NCBI RefSeq assembly: GCF_014635325.1
Contig: NZ_BMCT01000001.1
Coordinates: 1,331,743 to 1,395,742, forward strand
Direction of reading: 5' to 3'
Source of the DNA: Azorhizobium oxalatiphilum
GTDB lineage: Bacteria > Pseudomonadota > Alphaproteobacteria > Rhizobiales > Xanthobacteraceae
Length of the DNA stretch: 64,000 bases
The notes beneath the pieces were generated by a model. It did not search any database. It had not been told where the DNA came from and saw only the letters and a list, made by a program, of their open reading frames with translations. The number at the start of each line of letters is the position of its first letter. Positions within the stretch are counted from its first letter, which is position 1. The translations under genes were made by a program, and so were the position numbers. Positions 33,903 through 42,349 of this stretch are shown here, one piece after another.

Positions 33903-34973
33903 ATGACCAACTTCGGGACGCTGAACCGGCGCAACTTCCTGCGCACCGGCGCCGCCGCCGGCCTCACCCTGGCGGGTGGCGGCCTGTCCATCCTGATGCC
34001 GGGTGCGGTCTCTCCGGCCGCCGCCGCCGGCCGCGTGCTGAAGATCAACACGCTGGCCTCCGCCGCCGCCGTGAACGTGCCCATGCAGGCGGCGCTGCTC
34101 TCCGAGCTGCCGAAGATCGCGGGCTTCGGCGAGCCCGAGGTGCGCCCCACCAAGAAGATTCCGCAGATCGCGCAGGAAGTGATCGCGGGCGCCGCCGACA
34201 TGGGTGACGCCGACGTCGCCTCCACGCTCGCCGCCGCCGAAGCCGGCGCGGACGTGAAGATCATCGGCCTGTCCTATTCCAACACCTCGCAGGTGCTGGT
34301 GGTGAACGCCAGCAAGGTGGAGAGCCTGGAGCAGATCGCCGGCAGCGGCGGCACCATCGCCGTGAATTCTATCGGCGACTTCATGTATGTGATGATCATC
34401 GGCGTGCTGCTGAAGCGCAAGATCGACCCGAAGAAGATCAACTTCATCGAGATGGGCTCCTCCGGTGATCGCGCCCGCGCGCTCATCGCCGGCCGCGTGG
34501 ACGCGGTGCCCATGCATGTGGAGCAGGCCGCCCAGCTGGCCGAGAAGGGCAACTACCAGATCATGCTCAAGCCCTGGCGCGAGTATGGCAACTGGTTCAG
34601 CGCCATCGTGATGACCACTGACACGTGGCTCAAGAAGGACGAGAACAAGGAAGCGGCGGTGGCCGTGCTGAAGGCCATCCTGACCTCGTTCCGCAAGACC
34701 AACACGGACTATGCCTGGTACAAGGAACAGGTGGGCAAGTACGCGTCCTCCAAGGACCTGAAGGAAGCCCCCGACAGCCTGCTGAAGCCGGTGTGGCAGA
34801 CGCTGACCACCGACATCAAGGCGTTCCCGAACGACATGCAGACCATGACGGCGGACGAGTTCGCCAAGATGATCCCGGTCTACAAGGAAGCCGGTGCGCT
34901 GAAGGGTACGCTCGACCTCAACAAGATCATCGACCGCACCTATCTGGAGCGGGCCATCAAGGAACTGGCCTGA
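33903..34973 (+). CDS. ABC transporter substrate-binding protein, Tat-type signal
   Basis: A 356-residue periplasmic binding protein of the NMT1/TauA/SsuA-like family. The N-terminus NRRNFLRTGAAAG is a twin-arginine motif followed by a hydrophobic stretch and an Ala-rich cleavage region (SPAAAAG), so export is probably by Tat, folded. The mature part has VIAGAADMGDADVASTLAAA and GDRARALIAGRVDAVPMHVE, typical of this fold. The start at 33903 has GGGGA about 9 bp upstream; an earlier ATG at 33876 would bury the signal. It lies between permease and ATPase genes. Confidence 0.9.
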   Translation: MTNFGTLNRRNFLRTGAAAGLTLAGGGLSILMPGAVSPAAAAGRVLKINTLASAAAVNVPMQAALLSELPKIAGFGEPEVRPTKKIPQIAQEVIAGAADMGDADVASTLAAAEAGADVKIIGLSYSNTSQVLVVNASKVESLEQIAGSGGTIAVNSIGDFMYVMIIGVLLKRKIDPKKINFIEMGSSGDRARALIAGRVDAVPMHVEQAAQLAEKGNYQIMLKPWREYGNWFSAIVMTTDTWLKKDENKEAAVAVLKAILTSFRKTNTDYAWYKEQVGKYASSKDLKEAPDSLLKPVWQTLTTDIKAFPNDMQTMTADEFAKMIPVYKEAGALKGTLDLNKIIDRTYLERAIKELA

Positions 34974-34977
34974 TCAC

Positions 34978-35733
34978 ATGGCGCATCTTTCCGTCACGGG
35001 CGTTTCCAAGGCGTTTGCCGGAACCCCGGTCCTCGTCGAACAGTCGATGGAAGTCGCGGAGGGCGAGTTCGTCGCCCTTCTCGGCCCCTCCGGCTGCGGC
35101 AAGTCCACGCTGCTCCAGATCATCAACGGCCTTGTTCCCGCAGACACGGGCCGCATCGTGCTGGACGGCAAGGACATCACCGGCAAGACGGGGTCCGGGC
35201 GCGGCATGGTGTTCCAGGGGGCGGATCTCTTCCCCTGGCGCACCGCGCTGGAGAACGTCGCCTTCGGCCTCGAGGTGATGGGCGTCGGCAAGGCAGAGCG
35301 GCTGGAGCAGGCGCGGCACTATCTGCACATGGTGGGGTTGCGCGGCTTCGAGAACAGCTGGCCGCACCAGCTCTCCGGCGGCATGCAGCAGCGCGTGGGC
35401 ATCGCCCGTGCCTTCTGCATCCGGCCCAGCCTGCTGCTGATGGACGAGCCCTTCGGCGCGCTCGACGTGCAGACCCGCGACATCCTGCAGGATGAGCTGG
35501 TGCGCATCTGGGAAGCCGAACGCAAGATGGTGCTGTTCGTGACCCACGGCATCGAGGAGGCGCTCTATCTGGCCGACCGCATCCTCGTCTTCTCCAAGCG
35601 TCCCGCGCACGTGCTGCGCGAGATCAAGGTGCCGTTCGAGCGGCCGCGCCGCGAGGACATGAAGCTCGATCCTTTGTTCCTCGAACTGCGGCGCGAGATT
35701 TCCGAACTCCTGCGGCACGACATCCACGCCTGA
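34978..35733 (+). CDS. ABC transporter ATP-binding protein (TauB/SsuB type)
   Basis: A 251-residue ATPase that powers the importer. Walker A GPSGCGKST (about residues 37-45), signature LSGGMQQR (about 131-138), Walker B LLLMDEPFGALD (about 151-162) and switch His in VTHGIEEALYLADR. It starts 4 bp after the binding-protein stop and is followed 7 bp later by the MmgE/PrpD gene, so transport and catabolism are co-transcribed. Confidence 0.95.
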   Translation: MAHLSVTGVSKAFAGTPVLVEQSMEVAEGEFVALLGPSGCGKSTLLQIINGLVPADTGRIVLDGKDITGKTGSGRGMVFQGADLFPWRTALENVAFGLEVMGVGKAERLEQARHYLHMVGLRGFENSWPHQLSGGMQQRVGIARAFCIRPSLLLMDEPFGALDVQTRDILQDELVRIWEAERKMVLFVTHGIEEALYLADRILVFSKRPAHVLREIKVPFERPRREDMKLDPLFLELRREISELLRHDIHA

Positions 35734-35740
35734 GGCTGCC

Positions 35741-37156
35741 ATGAATTCTCCCCTTGCCCAGACCCCCAGCATCGGCCGCACCCTGGCGCAGGATATCGCG
35801 CGCCTGACCTATGCCGATCTGCCGGCGGACGTGGTGAAGATCACCAAGCTGTTCACCCTCGACACGCTGGGCGTGATCGGCGGGGCGGCGCGCGCGCCGG
35901 GCATGGCGGAGCTGACCACCGCGCTCTCCGCGTGGGAGGAGGACGGCAAGGCCACCCTGCTGCTCACCGGCCGCAAGGCGAACCCCGTCACCGCGGCGCT
36001 GGCCAATGGGGCTGCCGGCCACAGCCTCGATTTCGACGACCAGCACGATCCGGCCCGCGTCCATGTGTTCTGCGTGGTGCTGCCGGCGGTGCTCGCCGCC
36101 ATGGAAGCGAAGGGCAAGCCGACGTCCGGCCGCGATTTCATCACCGCCGTGACCATCGGCGTGGAGCTGTTCTGCCGGCTGGGTCTGGCCTGCTACAACT
36201 CGCTCGGCAAGGGCTGGCACCCCACCACCGCCCTCGGGTCGATTTCGGCGGCAGCGGCGGTGGCGAAAATTTTTGGCCTCAATGCTGAGCAGACGCTCAA
36301 TGCCATGGGCCTCGCCTTCGTCCAGCTTTCGGGCACCACGCAGTTCATCGCCGATGGCGCGCTGGCCAAGCGCGTGGGGCCGGGTTTCGCCGCCCGCTCC
36401 GGCGTTCTGGCCGCCCATCTGGCCGGCAACGGCATCACCGGCCCGTGGCGCTTCCTGGAAGGCGAGGCCGGCCTGTTCAAGCTCTATGAGCGCGGCGAGG
36501 TGAAGACCGAGATCGTCAGCGACGGCTGGGGCACCAAGTGGGAGGTGCGCGACCTCTCCATGAAGCCCTATCCCTGCTGCCGCTGCATGCACACCACCAT
36601 CCAGCTCGCCCTCGACCTGAAGGGGCAGGGGGTGACGGCTGATGACATCGTGGAGGGCACCATCGAGCTCTCCGAGGTCAACCGCAAGATCGTCGGCGCG
36701 CCGTTCAACCAGGGCCATACCAATCCCGTGGTGCATGCCCAGTTCAACGCCGCCTACGGCTTTGCCGCCGCGCTCACCGACGGCAAGGTGGAGATCGGCA
36801 CGTTTACGCCCGAGCGCATCCGCGCGGCGGACGTGTCCTTCGCCACCAAATTCACCACGGTGGCCGCCACCGACATGGACGAGACTGCGCTGGCCCCGGC
36901 CCGCGTCCGCGTGCGCCTGAAGGACGGCCGCGAGCTGACGGTGGAGCGCTGGGCCGTGAAGGGCGCGCCCGACGATGCCATGACCGAGGCCGAGGTGTTC
37001 GAGAAGTTCCGCTCCTGCCTCGCCTGGGGCTTTGGCGCGAAGGGCCCTGCCGTCGGCGCGCTGGAGCGCGATGTGATGGGCGTTGAGACCATGACCGACG
37101 CCCGCGACCTCGTGGCTGGCTTCCTTGCCTGCCGCAACACGGCGCCGGTGTCATGA
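35741..37156 (+). CDS. MmgE/PrpD family protein
   Basis: A 471-residue member of the MmgE/PrpD superfamily, which includes 2-methylcitrate dehydratase, cis-aconitate decarboxylase and an iminodisuccinate epimerase. Features: FTLDTLGVIGGAAR, GAAGHSLDFDDQHDPARVH, WHPTTALGSISAAAAVAKIF, and MKPYPCCRCMHTTIQLALDL. Identity of the reaction cannot be fixed; dehydration or epimerisation of a carboxylic acid fits. It lies in the transport/hydantoinase operon and overlaps the next gene by 4 bp. Confidence 0.9.
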   Translation: MNSPLAQTPSIGRTLAQDIARLTYADLPADVVKITKLFTLDTLGVIGGAARAPGMAELTTALSAWEEDGKATLLLTGRKANPVTAALANGAAGHSLDFDDQHDPARVHVFCVVLPAVLAAMEAKGKPTSGRDFITAVTIGVELFCRLGLACYNSLGKGWHPTTALGSISAAAAVAKIFGLNAEQTLNAMGLAFVQLSGTTQFIADGALAKRVGPGFAARSGVLAAHLAGNGITGPWRFLEGEAGLFKLYERGEVKTEIVSDGWGTKWEVRDLSMKPYPCCRCMHTTIQLALDLKGQGVTADDIVEGTIELSEVNRKIVGAPFNQGHTNPVVHAQFNAAYGFAAALTDGKVEIGTFTPERIRAADVSFATKFTTVAATDMDETALAPARVRVRLKDGRELTVERWAVKGAPDDAMTEAEVFEKFRSCLAWGFGAKGPAVGALERDVMGVETMTDARDLVAGFLACRNTAPVS

Positions 37157-38268
37157 ACGCGCGCGCCGCGCCCCTTTCCGCGCCTGTCGGCGCCACCCTC
37201 GATGCGGTGGATACGCCGGCCCTGCTCGTCGATCTCGACGTGATGGCGCGCAACATGGCGCGCATTCGGGCGGCGTGTGCCGAGGGCGGGGTGGCGTGGC
37301 GTCCACACTGCAAGCCGCACAAGTCGCCGGACGTGGCGCGGCTGCTGGTGGAGGCGGGGGCCATCGGCATCACCTGCGCCAAGCTCTCGGAAGCCGAGAT
37401 GCTGGTGGAGGCGGGGATTGCCGACATCCTCATCGCCAACCAGATCGTCGGCCCCATCAAGGTCGCCCGCCTCATGCGCCTGCGGGCGCGGGCGGATGTG
37501 GCGGTCGCTGTGGACGGGCCCGACAACGTGGCCGAACTCGCCGCTGCGGCCGAGGCTGCGGGCGTGCGGCTGCGGGTGCTGATCGAGGTGGACACCGGCA
37601 CCTTCCGGGCCGGCGTTCTGCCGGGCGAACCGGTGCTGGCGCTGGCCCGCCTCATCGGCCGCCATCCGGCGTTGGATCTGGCCGGCGTGATGACCTGGGA
37701 AGGCCACACCACCCGCATAAACGATCCGGCCGAGAAGCGGGCCGCCATCGAAGCCGCCGTGGGCGGGCTGGTGGCGAGCGCCGAGCTGTGCCGGGCCAAT
37801 GGCATCGACATCCGCATCGTGAGCTGCGGCGGCACGGGCACGTTCGAGACCTCGGCGCGCATCAAAGGCGTGACGGAAATCCAGGCCGGCGGCGGCATCT
37901 TCGGCGATGTGCGCTACCGCACCATCTACAACGTGCCGGTGGAATACGGGCTCACATTGCTGTCCACCGTCACCAGCCGGCCGACGCCGCAGCGCGTCGT
38001 CACCGATGCCGGCAAGAAGGCCATGAGCACGGATGCCGGCACGCCCGTGCCGCTTGATGTGCCGGAGGTGAAGACCGTGGGCTTCTCCGCCGAGCACGCC
38101 AAGATCGAGCTGTCAGAGCCGTCTGCCAGCCCGCGCGTGGGGGAGCGCGTCCGCTTCGTGGTCGGCTATGCCGACACCACGGTCCACCTTCACAGCGAGA
38201 TCTACGCCGTGCGCGACGGGCGCGTGGCGCACGTCTGGCCCATCCCTGCCGCCGCGCGCCTGCGCTGA
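37153..38268 (+). CDS. DSD1/D-threonine-aldolase-like PLP protein
   Basis: A 371-residue fold-type III PLP protein: DTPALLVDLDVMARNM and RPHCKPHKSP (probable PLP Lys54), then IEVDTGTFRAG. Relatives cleave or dehydrate D-configured beta-hydroxy amino acids (D-threonine, D-serine, beta-hydroxyaspartate) using PLP and a divalent metal. In those the C-terminal metal motif is HxC or HxD; here the aligned stretch reads GYADTTVHLH (338-347), giving Tyr339-x-Asp341, so one ligand seems lost or moved. The tail VAHVWPIPAAARLR fits the family. Translationally coupled to the MmgE/PrpD gene (4-bp overlap). Confidence 0.85.
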   Translation: MNARAAPLSAPVGATLDAVDTPALLVDLDVMARNMARIRAACAEGGVAWRPHCKPHKSPDVARLLVEAGAIGITCAKLSEAEMLVEAGIADILIANQIVGPIKVARLMRLRARADVAVAVDGPDNVAELAAAAEAAGVRLRVLIEVDTGTFRAGVLPGEPVLALARLIGRHPALDLAGVMTWEGHTTRINDPAEKRAAIEAAVGGLVASAELCRANGIDIRIVSCGGTGTFETSARIKGVTEIQAGGGIFGDVRYRTIYNVPVEYGLTLLSTVTSRPTPQRVVTDAGKKAMSTDAGTPVPLDVPEVKTVGFSAEHAKIELSEPSASPRVGERVRFVVGYADTTVHLHSEIYAVRDGRVAHVWPIPAAARLR

Positions 38269-38287
38269 GCACAGAGTTAACCTCGGA

Positions 38288-40375
38288 ATGACCATGGATC
38301 GCACGACCTATCGCCTCGGCGTCGACATCGGCGGAACCTTCACCGACGTCGTCCTGATGGCCGCCGATGGCACCATCTTCTCCAAGAAGGTGCTCTCCAC
38401 GCCCAAGGACTACAGCCAAGGCATCGAGACCGGCGTGTCTGCGCTGCTGACCGAATTGCAGGTGGATGCCGGCCAGATCGGCGAGTTCGTGCACGCCACC
38501 ACGGTGGCCACCAACACCATCATCGAGCGCAAGGGCGCGAGCGTGGGCCTCGTGACCACCAAGGGGTTCCGCGACGTGCTGGAGATCAGCCGTTTCCGCA
38601 CCCCGCGCCTCTACGACATCCACCACAAGAAGCCCGATCCGCTGGTGGAGCGCCGCATGCGCTTCGAGGTCAATGAGCGCGTGGCCTCGGACGGCAGCAT
38701 CGTGAAGGCGCTGGATGAAGCCGAGCTTGACGCCATCGCGGCCGCCTTCAAGGCCGACGGTATCCAGGCGGTGGCCGTCACCTTCGTGAATTCCTACGTC
38801 AATGCGGAGCATGAGCGCCGCGCCGCCGCCCGCCTGTCGCAGCTTCTGCCCGGCGTGCCGGTGACGGCCTCCGTGGATCTGCTGCCGCAGCTCGGCGAAT
38901 ATGAGCGCACCTCCACCACGGTGGTGAATTCCTATATCCGCCCCGTGGTCGAGCGCTATGTGGACAGCCTCAAGGCCCGTCTCGACCGGCTCGGCATCAA
39001 GGCCCCGCTGATGATCATGCAGTCGTCCGGCGGCATCTCGCCCGGCGACGTGGTGGCGCGCCAGCCCATCGACATCATCGAGAGCGGCCCGGCGGCCGGC
39101 GTGCTGGGCGGCCAGCGGCTCGGCGTGAAGATCGACGTCGGCCAGATGCTGGTGTTCGACATGGGCGGCACCACCGCCAAGGCCACCGTCATCGAGGACT
39201 TCGCCTTCTCGCTCTGCCCGGAGACGGAAGTGGGCGGCGGCGCGGCTCTTGGTACGCGCATGATCAAGGGCGCGGGCTATCCGGTGCAGGTGCCCACCAT
39301 CGACATCGCCGAAGTGGGCGCGGGCGGCGGCTCCATCGCCGCCTCGGACGCGGCCGGTGGCCTGCTCGTCGGCCCGCGCAGCGCCGGTGCCGAGCCAGGC
39401 CCGGTGGCCTATGCCCGCGGCGGCACCCAGCCCACCGTGACCGATGCCAACCTCATCCTCGGCTATCTCAATCCCGGCGCGCTGGTCAGCGGCGAGCTGA
39501 GCCTTGATATCGAGGGCGCCCGCGCCGCCGTGAAGGCGCTGGGCGACCGGGTGGGCCTGTCGGAGACCGACACCGCCTATGGCATCCACGCCATTGCGGA
39601 TGCCACCATGCTGCGCGCCCTGCGCGGCGTGTCGTCGGAGAAGGGGCGCGATCCCTCGCAATATGTGATGCTCGCCATCGGCGGCAACGGCCCGGTGCAT
39701 GCCTGCACGCTGGCGGAAGCCGCCGGCATGAAGCGCATCGTGGTGCCGCCCGTCGCCGGCCTGTTCAGCGCGCTGGGCATGCTGTTCGCGGATGTGGAGC
39801 ATCAGCTCGTCGCCGCCTTCTATCGCCGCTTCGACGAGGTGGACCGTGCGGCGCTGGATGCCGCCGCCGCCCCGCTGCTGGCGCGCGGCGTGGATGTGCT
39901 GTCGTCGGAAGGCTTCACGGAGGCCGCCCGCCGCAAGCTCACCCTTTATGCGGACCTGCGCTATGTGGGCCAGACCGCGCCGCTGACCCTGCCGGTGGGC
40001 GAGAGCCTCGATGAGCTGGCCGCCGCCTTCCATGCGGAGCACCAGAGCGTGTTCGGCTATGCCTCGCCGAAGGAAGCGATCCAGTTCGTCTCGCTCAAAC
40101 TGGTGGCGCAGGGCGTGCCGGACCAGCCGCGCATGCCCGACAGCGCCCGCCGTGGCGCCGAGAAGAAGGCCAAGGCCCATGTGCGCCGCGCCTTCTTCGG
40201 CCCCGCCGGCTGGTGCGAGACGCCGGTGCTGCCGCGCTCGGACCTGTCGAGCACGCCCAAGGCCGGGCCGCTGATCGTGGAAGAATACGACACCACCGTG
40301 GTGGTGCTGCCGGGCTGGGAAGCCAGCATCGACGGCTGGAACAATGTGGTGCTCGCCCGCACCACCGCCGCGTGA
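38288..40375 (+). CDS. hyuA: Hydantoinase/oxoprolinase subunit A (second copy)
   Basis: A 695-residue paralogue of the protein at 27626: GVDIGGTFTDVVLM, FVHATTVATNTIIERKG, MIMQSSGGISPG, ESGPAAGVLGG, VFDMGGTTAKATVI and VGAGGGSIA. The GTTAK variant and ExxxGGGAA stretch place it in a different subgroup from the first copy, so the two probably act on different substrates. I use ATG 38288, where family similarity begins; ATG 38294 is equally possible, and the ribosome site is weak. It follows the DSD1-like gene by 19 bp. Confidence 0.92.
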   Translation: MTMDRTTYRLGVDIGGTFTDVVLMAADGTIFSKKVLSTPKDYSQGIETGVSALLTELQVDAGQIGEFVHATTVATNTIIERKGASVGLVTTKGFRDVLEISRFRTPRLYDIHHKKPDPLVERRMRFEVNERVASDGSIVKALDEAELDAIAAAFKADGIQAVAVTFVNSYVNAEHERRAAARLSQLLPGVPVTASVDLLPQLGEYERTSTTVVNSYIRPVVERYVDSLKARLDRLGIKAPLMIMQSSGGISPGDVVARQPIDIIESGPAAGVLGGQRLGVKIDVGQMLVFDMGGTTAKATVIEDFAFSLCPETEVGGGAALGTRMIKGAGYPVQVPTIDIAEVGAGGGSIAASDAAGGLLVGPRSAGAEPGPVAYARGGTQPTVTDANLILGYLNPGALVSGELSLDIEGARAAVKALGDRVGLSETDTAYGIHAIADATMLRALRGVSSEKGRDPSQYVMLAIGGNGPVHACTLAEAAGMKRIVVPPVAGLFSALGMLFADVEHQLVAAFYRRFDEVDRAALDAAAAPLLARGVDVLSSEGFTEAARRKLTLYADLRYVGQTAPLTLPVGESLDELAAAFHAEHQSVFGYASPKEAIQFVSLKLVAQGVPDQPRMPDSARRGAEKKAKAHVRRAFFGPAGWCETPVLPRSDLSSTPKAGPLIVEEYDTTVVVLPGWEASIDGWNNVVLARTTAA

Positions 40376-40387
40376 GGAGAACCTGAG

Positions 40388-42034
40388 ATGACGATGATTG
40401 ATCCGGTTCGCCGCGAGCTGCTCAAGAACGCGCTCGTCACCACGGCGGACAATGCGCTGGTGATGGTGACGCGCACGGCGCGCACCTCCAACGTGAAGAA
40501 CTCCATGGACTTCTCCGCCGCCGTTTGCGACGGGCGCGGGCGTCTGGTGGCGCAGGGCCTCGCCGTGCCGGTGCATCTGGGCGTGGTGATGCCGGCGCTG
40601 GAAGCCTGCCTCGACTACTTCGGGGACGACATCCATGAAGGCGACGTGCTGGCCTCGAACGATCCCTATTCGGGTTGCAGCCACCTCAACGACATCTTCA
40701 CCTTCAAGCCGGTCTATGTGAACGGCAAGCGCATCGCCATCGTCAGCCTCATCCTGCACCACTCGGACCTCGGCGGCCGGGTGCCCGGCGGCAATGCGGC
40801 CGACAGCATGGAGATTTTCGAGGAAGGCCTGCGCATCCCGCCGCTGAAGCTGGTGGAGAAGGGCGTGGTCAACACCACGCTCATGCGCATCATCGAGTTC
40901 AACACCCGCGTGCCGGACCGGGTGATGGGCGACGTGCGAGCCCAGCTCGCGGCGCTGGACAATGCCGCCGCCGAGGTGGAGAAGCTGGCCAAGGAGTGGG
41001 GTGATCCGGAGACGCTGGACGCCTATCTCAACGACCTCATCGACTATGCCGAGAAGCTGACCCGCGCCGACATTGAGCAGTTGCCGGACGGCGAGGTGGA
41101 GTTCGAGGAGTGGAACGATGACGACGGTGTCGGCAACGGCCCGATCCGTATTCATCTGAAGCTCACCAAGAAGGGCAGCGAGATCGTCGCCGACTTCTCG
41201 GGCACGGACGAGGACAAGGGCGGGGCGGTCCACTGCAACCGCGCCTTCACCGTCTCCTGCGCCTATGCGGCCATCCGCACGGTGCTGTCCGACGCCATCC
41301 CGAACAATGCCGGCCTCTATCGCGCCATCGACGTGAAGACGAAGCACGGCACCTTCGTGGATGTGAAGTTCCCGGCGGCCGTGGGTTCGCGCGGTCAGGT
41401 GGGCTTCCGCCTGCGCTCCATCGTGCTCGGCGCGCTGGCGCTGCTGCTGCCGGGCCGCATGCCGGCCTGCGCGGGCGGCTCGGAATTCGCCATCGCCGCC
41501 TCGGGCAATGATCTTCAGGGGCGCCGCTTCCTGCATCTGGAGTTCCACAACAACACCGGCCTCGGCGGCAATCCGGACAGCGACGGGCAGGATGCCGGCC
41601 CGTACTGCATCGGCAACCTCGCCAACGTGCCGGTGGAGCTGATCGAGGCGGAGAACCCGCTGCGCATCGATGAATACGGCTTCCTCCCCGACACCGGCGG
41701 CAAGGGCAAGTATCGCGGCGCGCTGGGCATCGTGCGCCAGTACCGGCTGCTGGCCGACGACGTGCAGGTGCAGGTGCGCTCCGACCGCTTCAAGTCGCAG
41801 CCCTGGGGCATCTTCGGCGGCGAGGGCGGGGCAGGGGCGAAATCCATCCTCAATCCCGGCGCTGAGGCCGAGGAGATGCTGCCTTCCAAATTCACCCGGC
41901 GCTTCAAGGCCGGCGACGTGTTGCGGTTCGAAATGGCGGGGGCGGGCGGTTACGGCCCGTCGTCCGAGCGTGATCCGGCTGCCATCGCTGAAGATGTGCG
42001 GCAGGGCAAGGTGACTGCTCCCCAGTCGTCCTGA
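40388..42034 (+). CDS. hyuB: Hydantoinase/oxoprolinase subunit B (second copy)
   Basis: A 548-residue B subunit: TSNVKNSMDFSAAVCDGRGR, VPVHLGVVMPALEA, ASNDPYSGCSHLNDIFTFKP, HHSDLGGRVPGG and FEMAGAGGYGPSSERDP. GAGGAGA lies upstream of the start. It pairs with the A subunit directly before it and is the last gene of the operon; a strong intrinsic terminator follows 52 bp later. It is diverged from the first B copy, especially in the middle. Confidence 0.92.
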   Translation: MTMIDPVRRELLKNALVTTADNALVMVTRTARTSNVKNSMDFSAAVCDGRGRLVAQGLAVPVHLGVVMPALEACLDYFGDDIHEGDVLASNDPYSGCSHLNDIFTFKPVYVNGKRIAIVSLILHHSDLGGRVPGGNAADSMEIFEEGLRIPPLKLVEKGVVNTTLMRIIEFNTRVPDRVMGDVRAQLAALDNAAAEVEKLAKEWGDPETLDAYLNDLIDYAEKLTRADIEQLPDGEVEFEEWNDDDGVGNGPIRIHLKLTKKGSEIVADFSGTDEDKGGAVHCNRAFTVSCAYAAIRTVLSDAIPNNAGLYRAIDVKTKHGTFVDVKFPAAVGSRGQVGFRLRSIVLGALALLLPGRMPACAGGSEFAIAASGNDLQGRRFLHLEFHNNTGLGGNPDSDGQDAGPYCIGNLANVPVELIEAENPLRIDEYGFLPDTGGKGKYRGALGIVRQYRLLADDVQVQVRSDRFKSQPWGIFGGEGGAGAKSILNPGAEAEEMLPSKFTRRFKAGDVLRFEMAGAGGYGPSSERDPAAIAEDVRQGKVTAPQSS

Positions 42035-42086
42035 GCACGCGAGGCCCGCTTCCTCCCCTCCCCCCCAGAAGCGGCGCCCCCGTCCA

Positions 42087-42119
42087 GCCCCGGCCAGAAA
42101 TGGCCGGGGCTTCTTTTTT
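42087..42119 (+). terminator. Strong rho-independent terminator of the transport/hyu operon
   Basis: A perfect 10-bp stem (gccccggcca / tggccggggc) with a GAAA tetraloop is followed immediately by ttctttttt. It closes the operon that begins at 32312. Confidence 0.95.
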
Positions 42120-42144
42120 GCGCAGACTGCAACGATCGTTTCGA

Positions 42145-42169
42145 GTTTGGGTGCGATTTGCGCCCAAAC
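42145..42169. promoter_or_regulatory. Second hairpin in the hyuB2/chemoreceptor gap
   Basis: gtttgggtgc / gcgcccaaac, 5-nt loop, one G-T pair. It lies 26 bp after the terminator and 180 bp before the chemoreceptor start, in a gap (42035-42349) with no gene. It may be an operator or leader structure for the chemoreceptor gene; no T-run follows. Confidence 0.45.
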
Positions 42170-42349
42170 GAAAGGCGAGGGGAGGGATGTTGCGGAGACA
42201 TAGCAAGATCGGGCCAAATATAACCGCCGATATGGTGGCAACTGCTTGAGAATGATACCTCCCCGCAAGCCTCGGGCAAGCCACGCTTAGCATACGATGT
42301 ATTGCGACATGTTGCGGTGCGAGAGGCATCGTTCGGCGGGGATTTCGTG

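Noticed and set aside
38000-42268. 1422-codon minus-strand frame opposite hyuA-hyuB
   Set aside because: Antisense shadow with no domain; plus-strand genes are clear.
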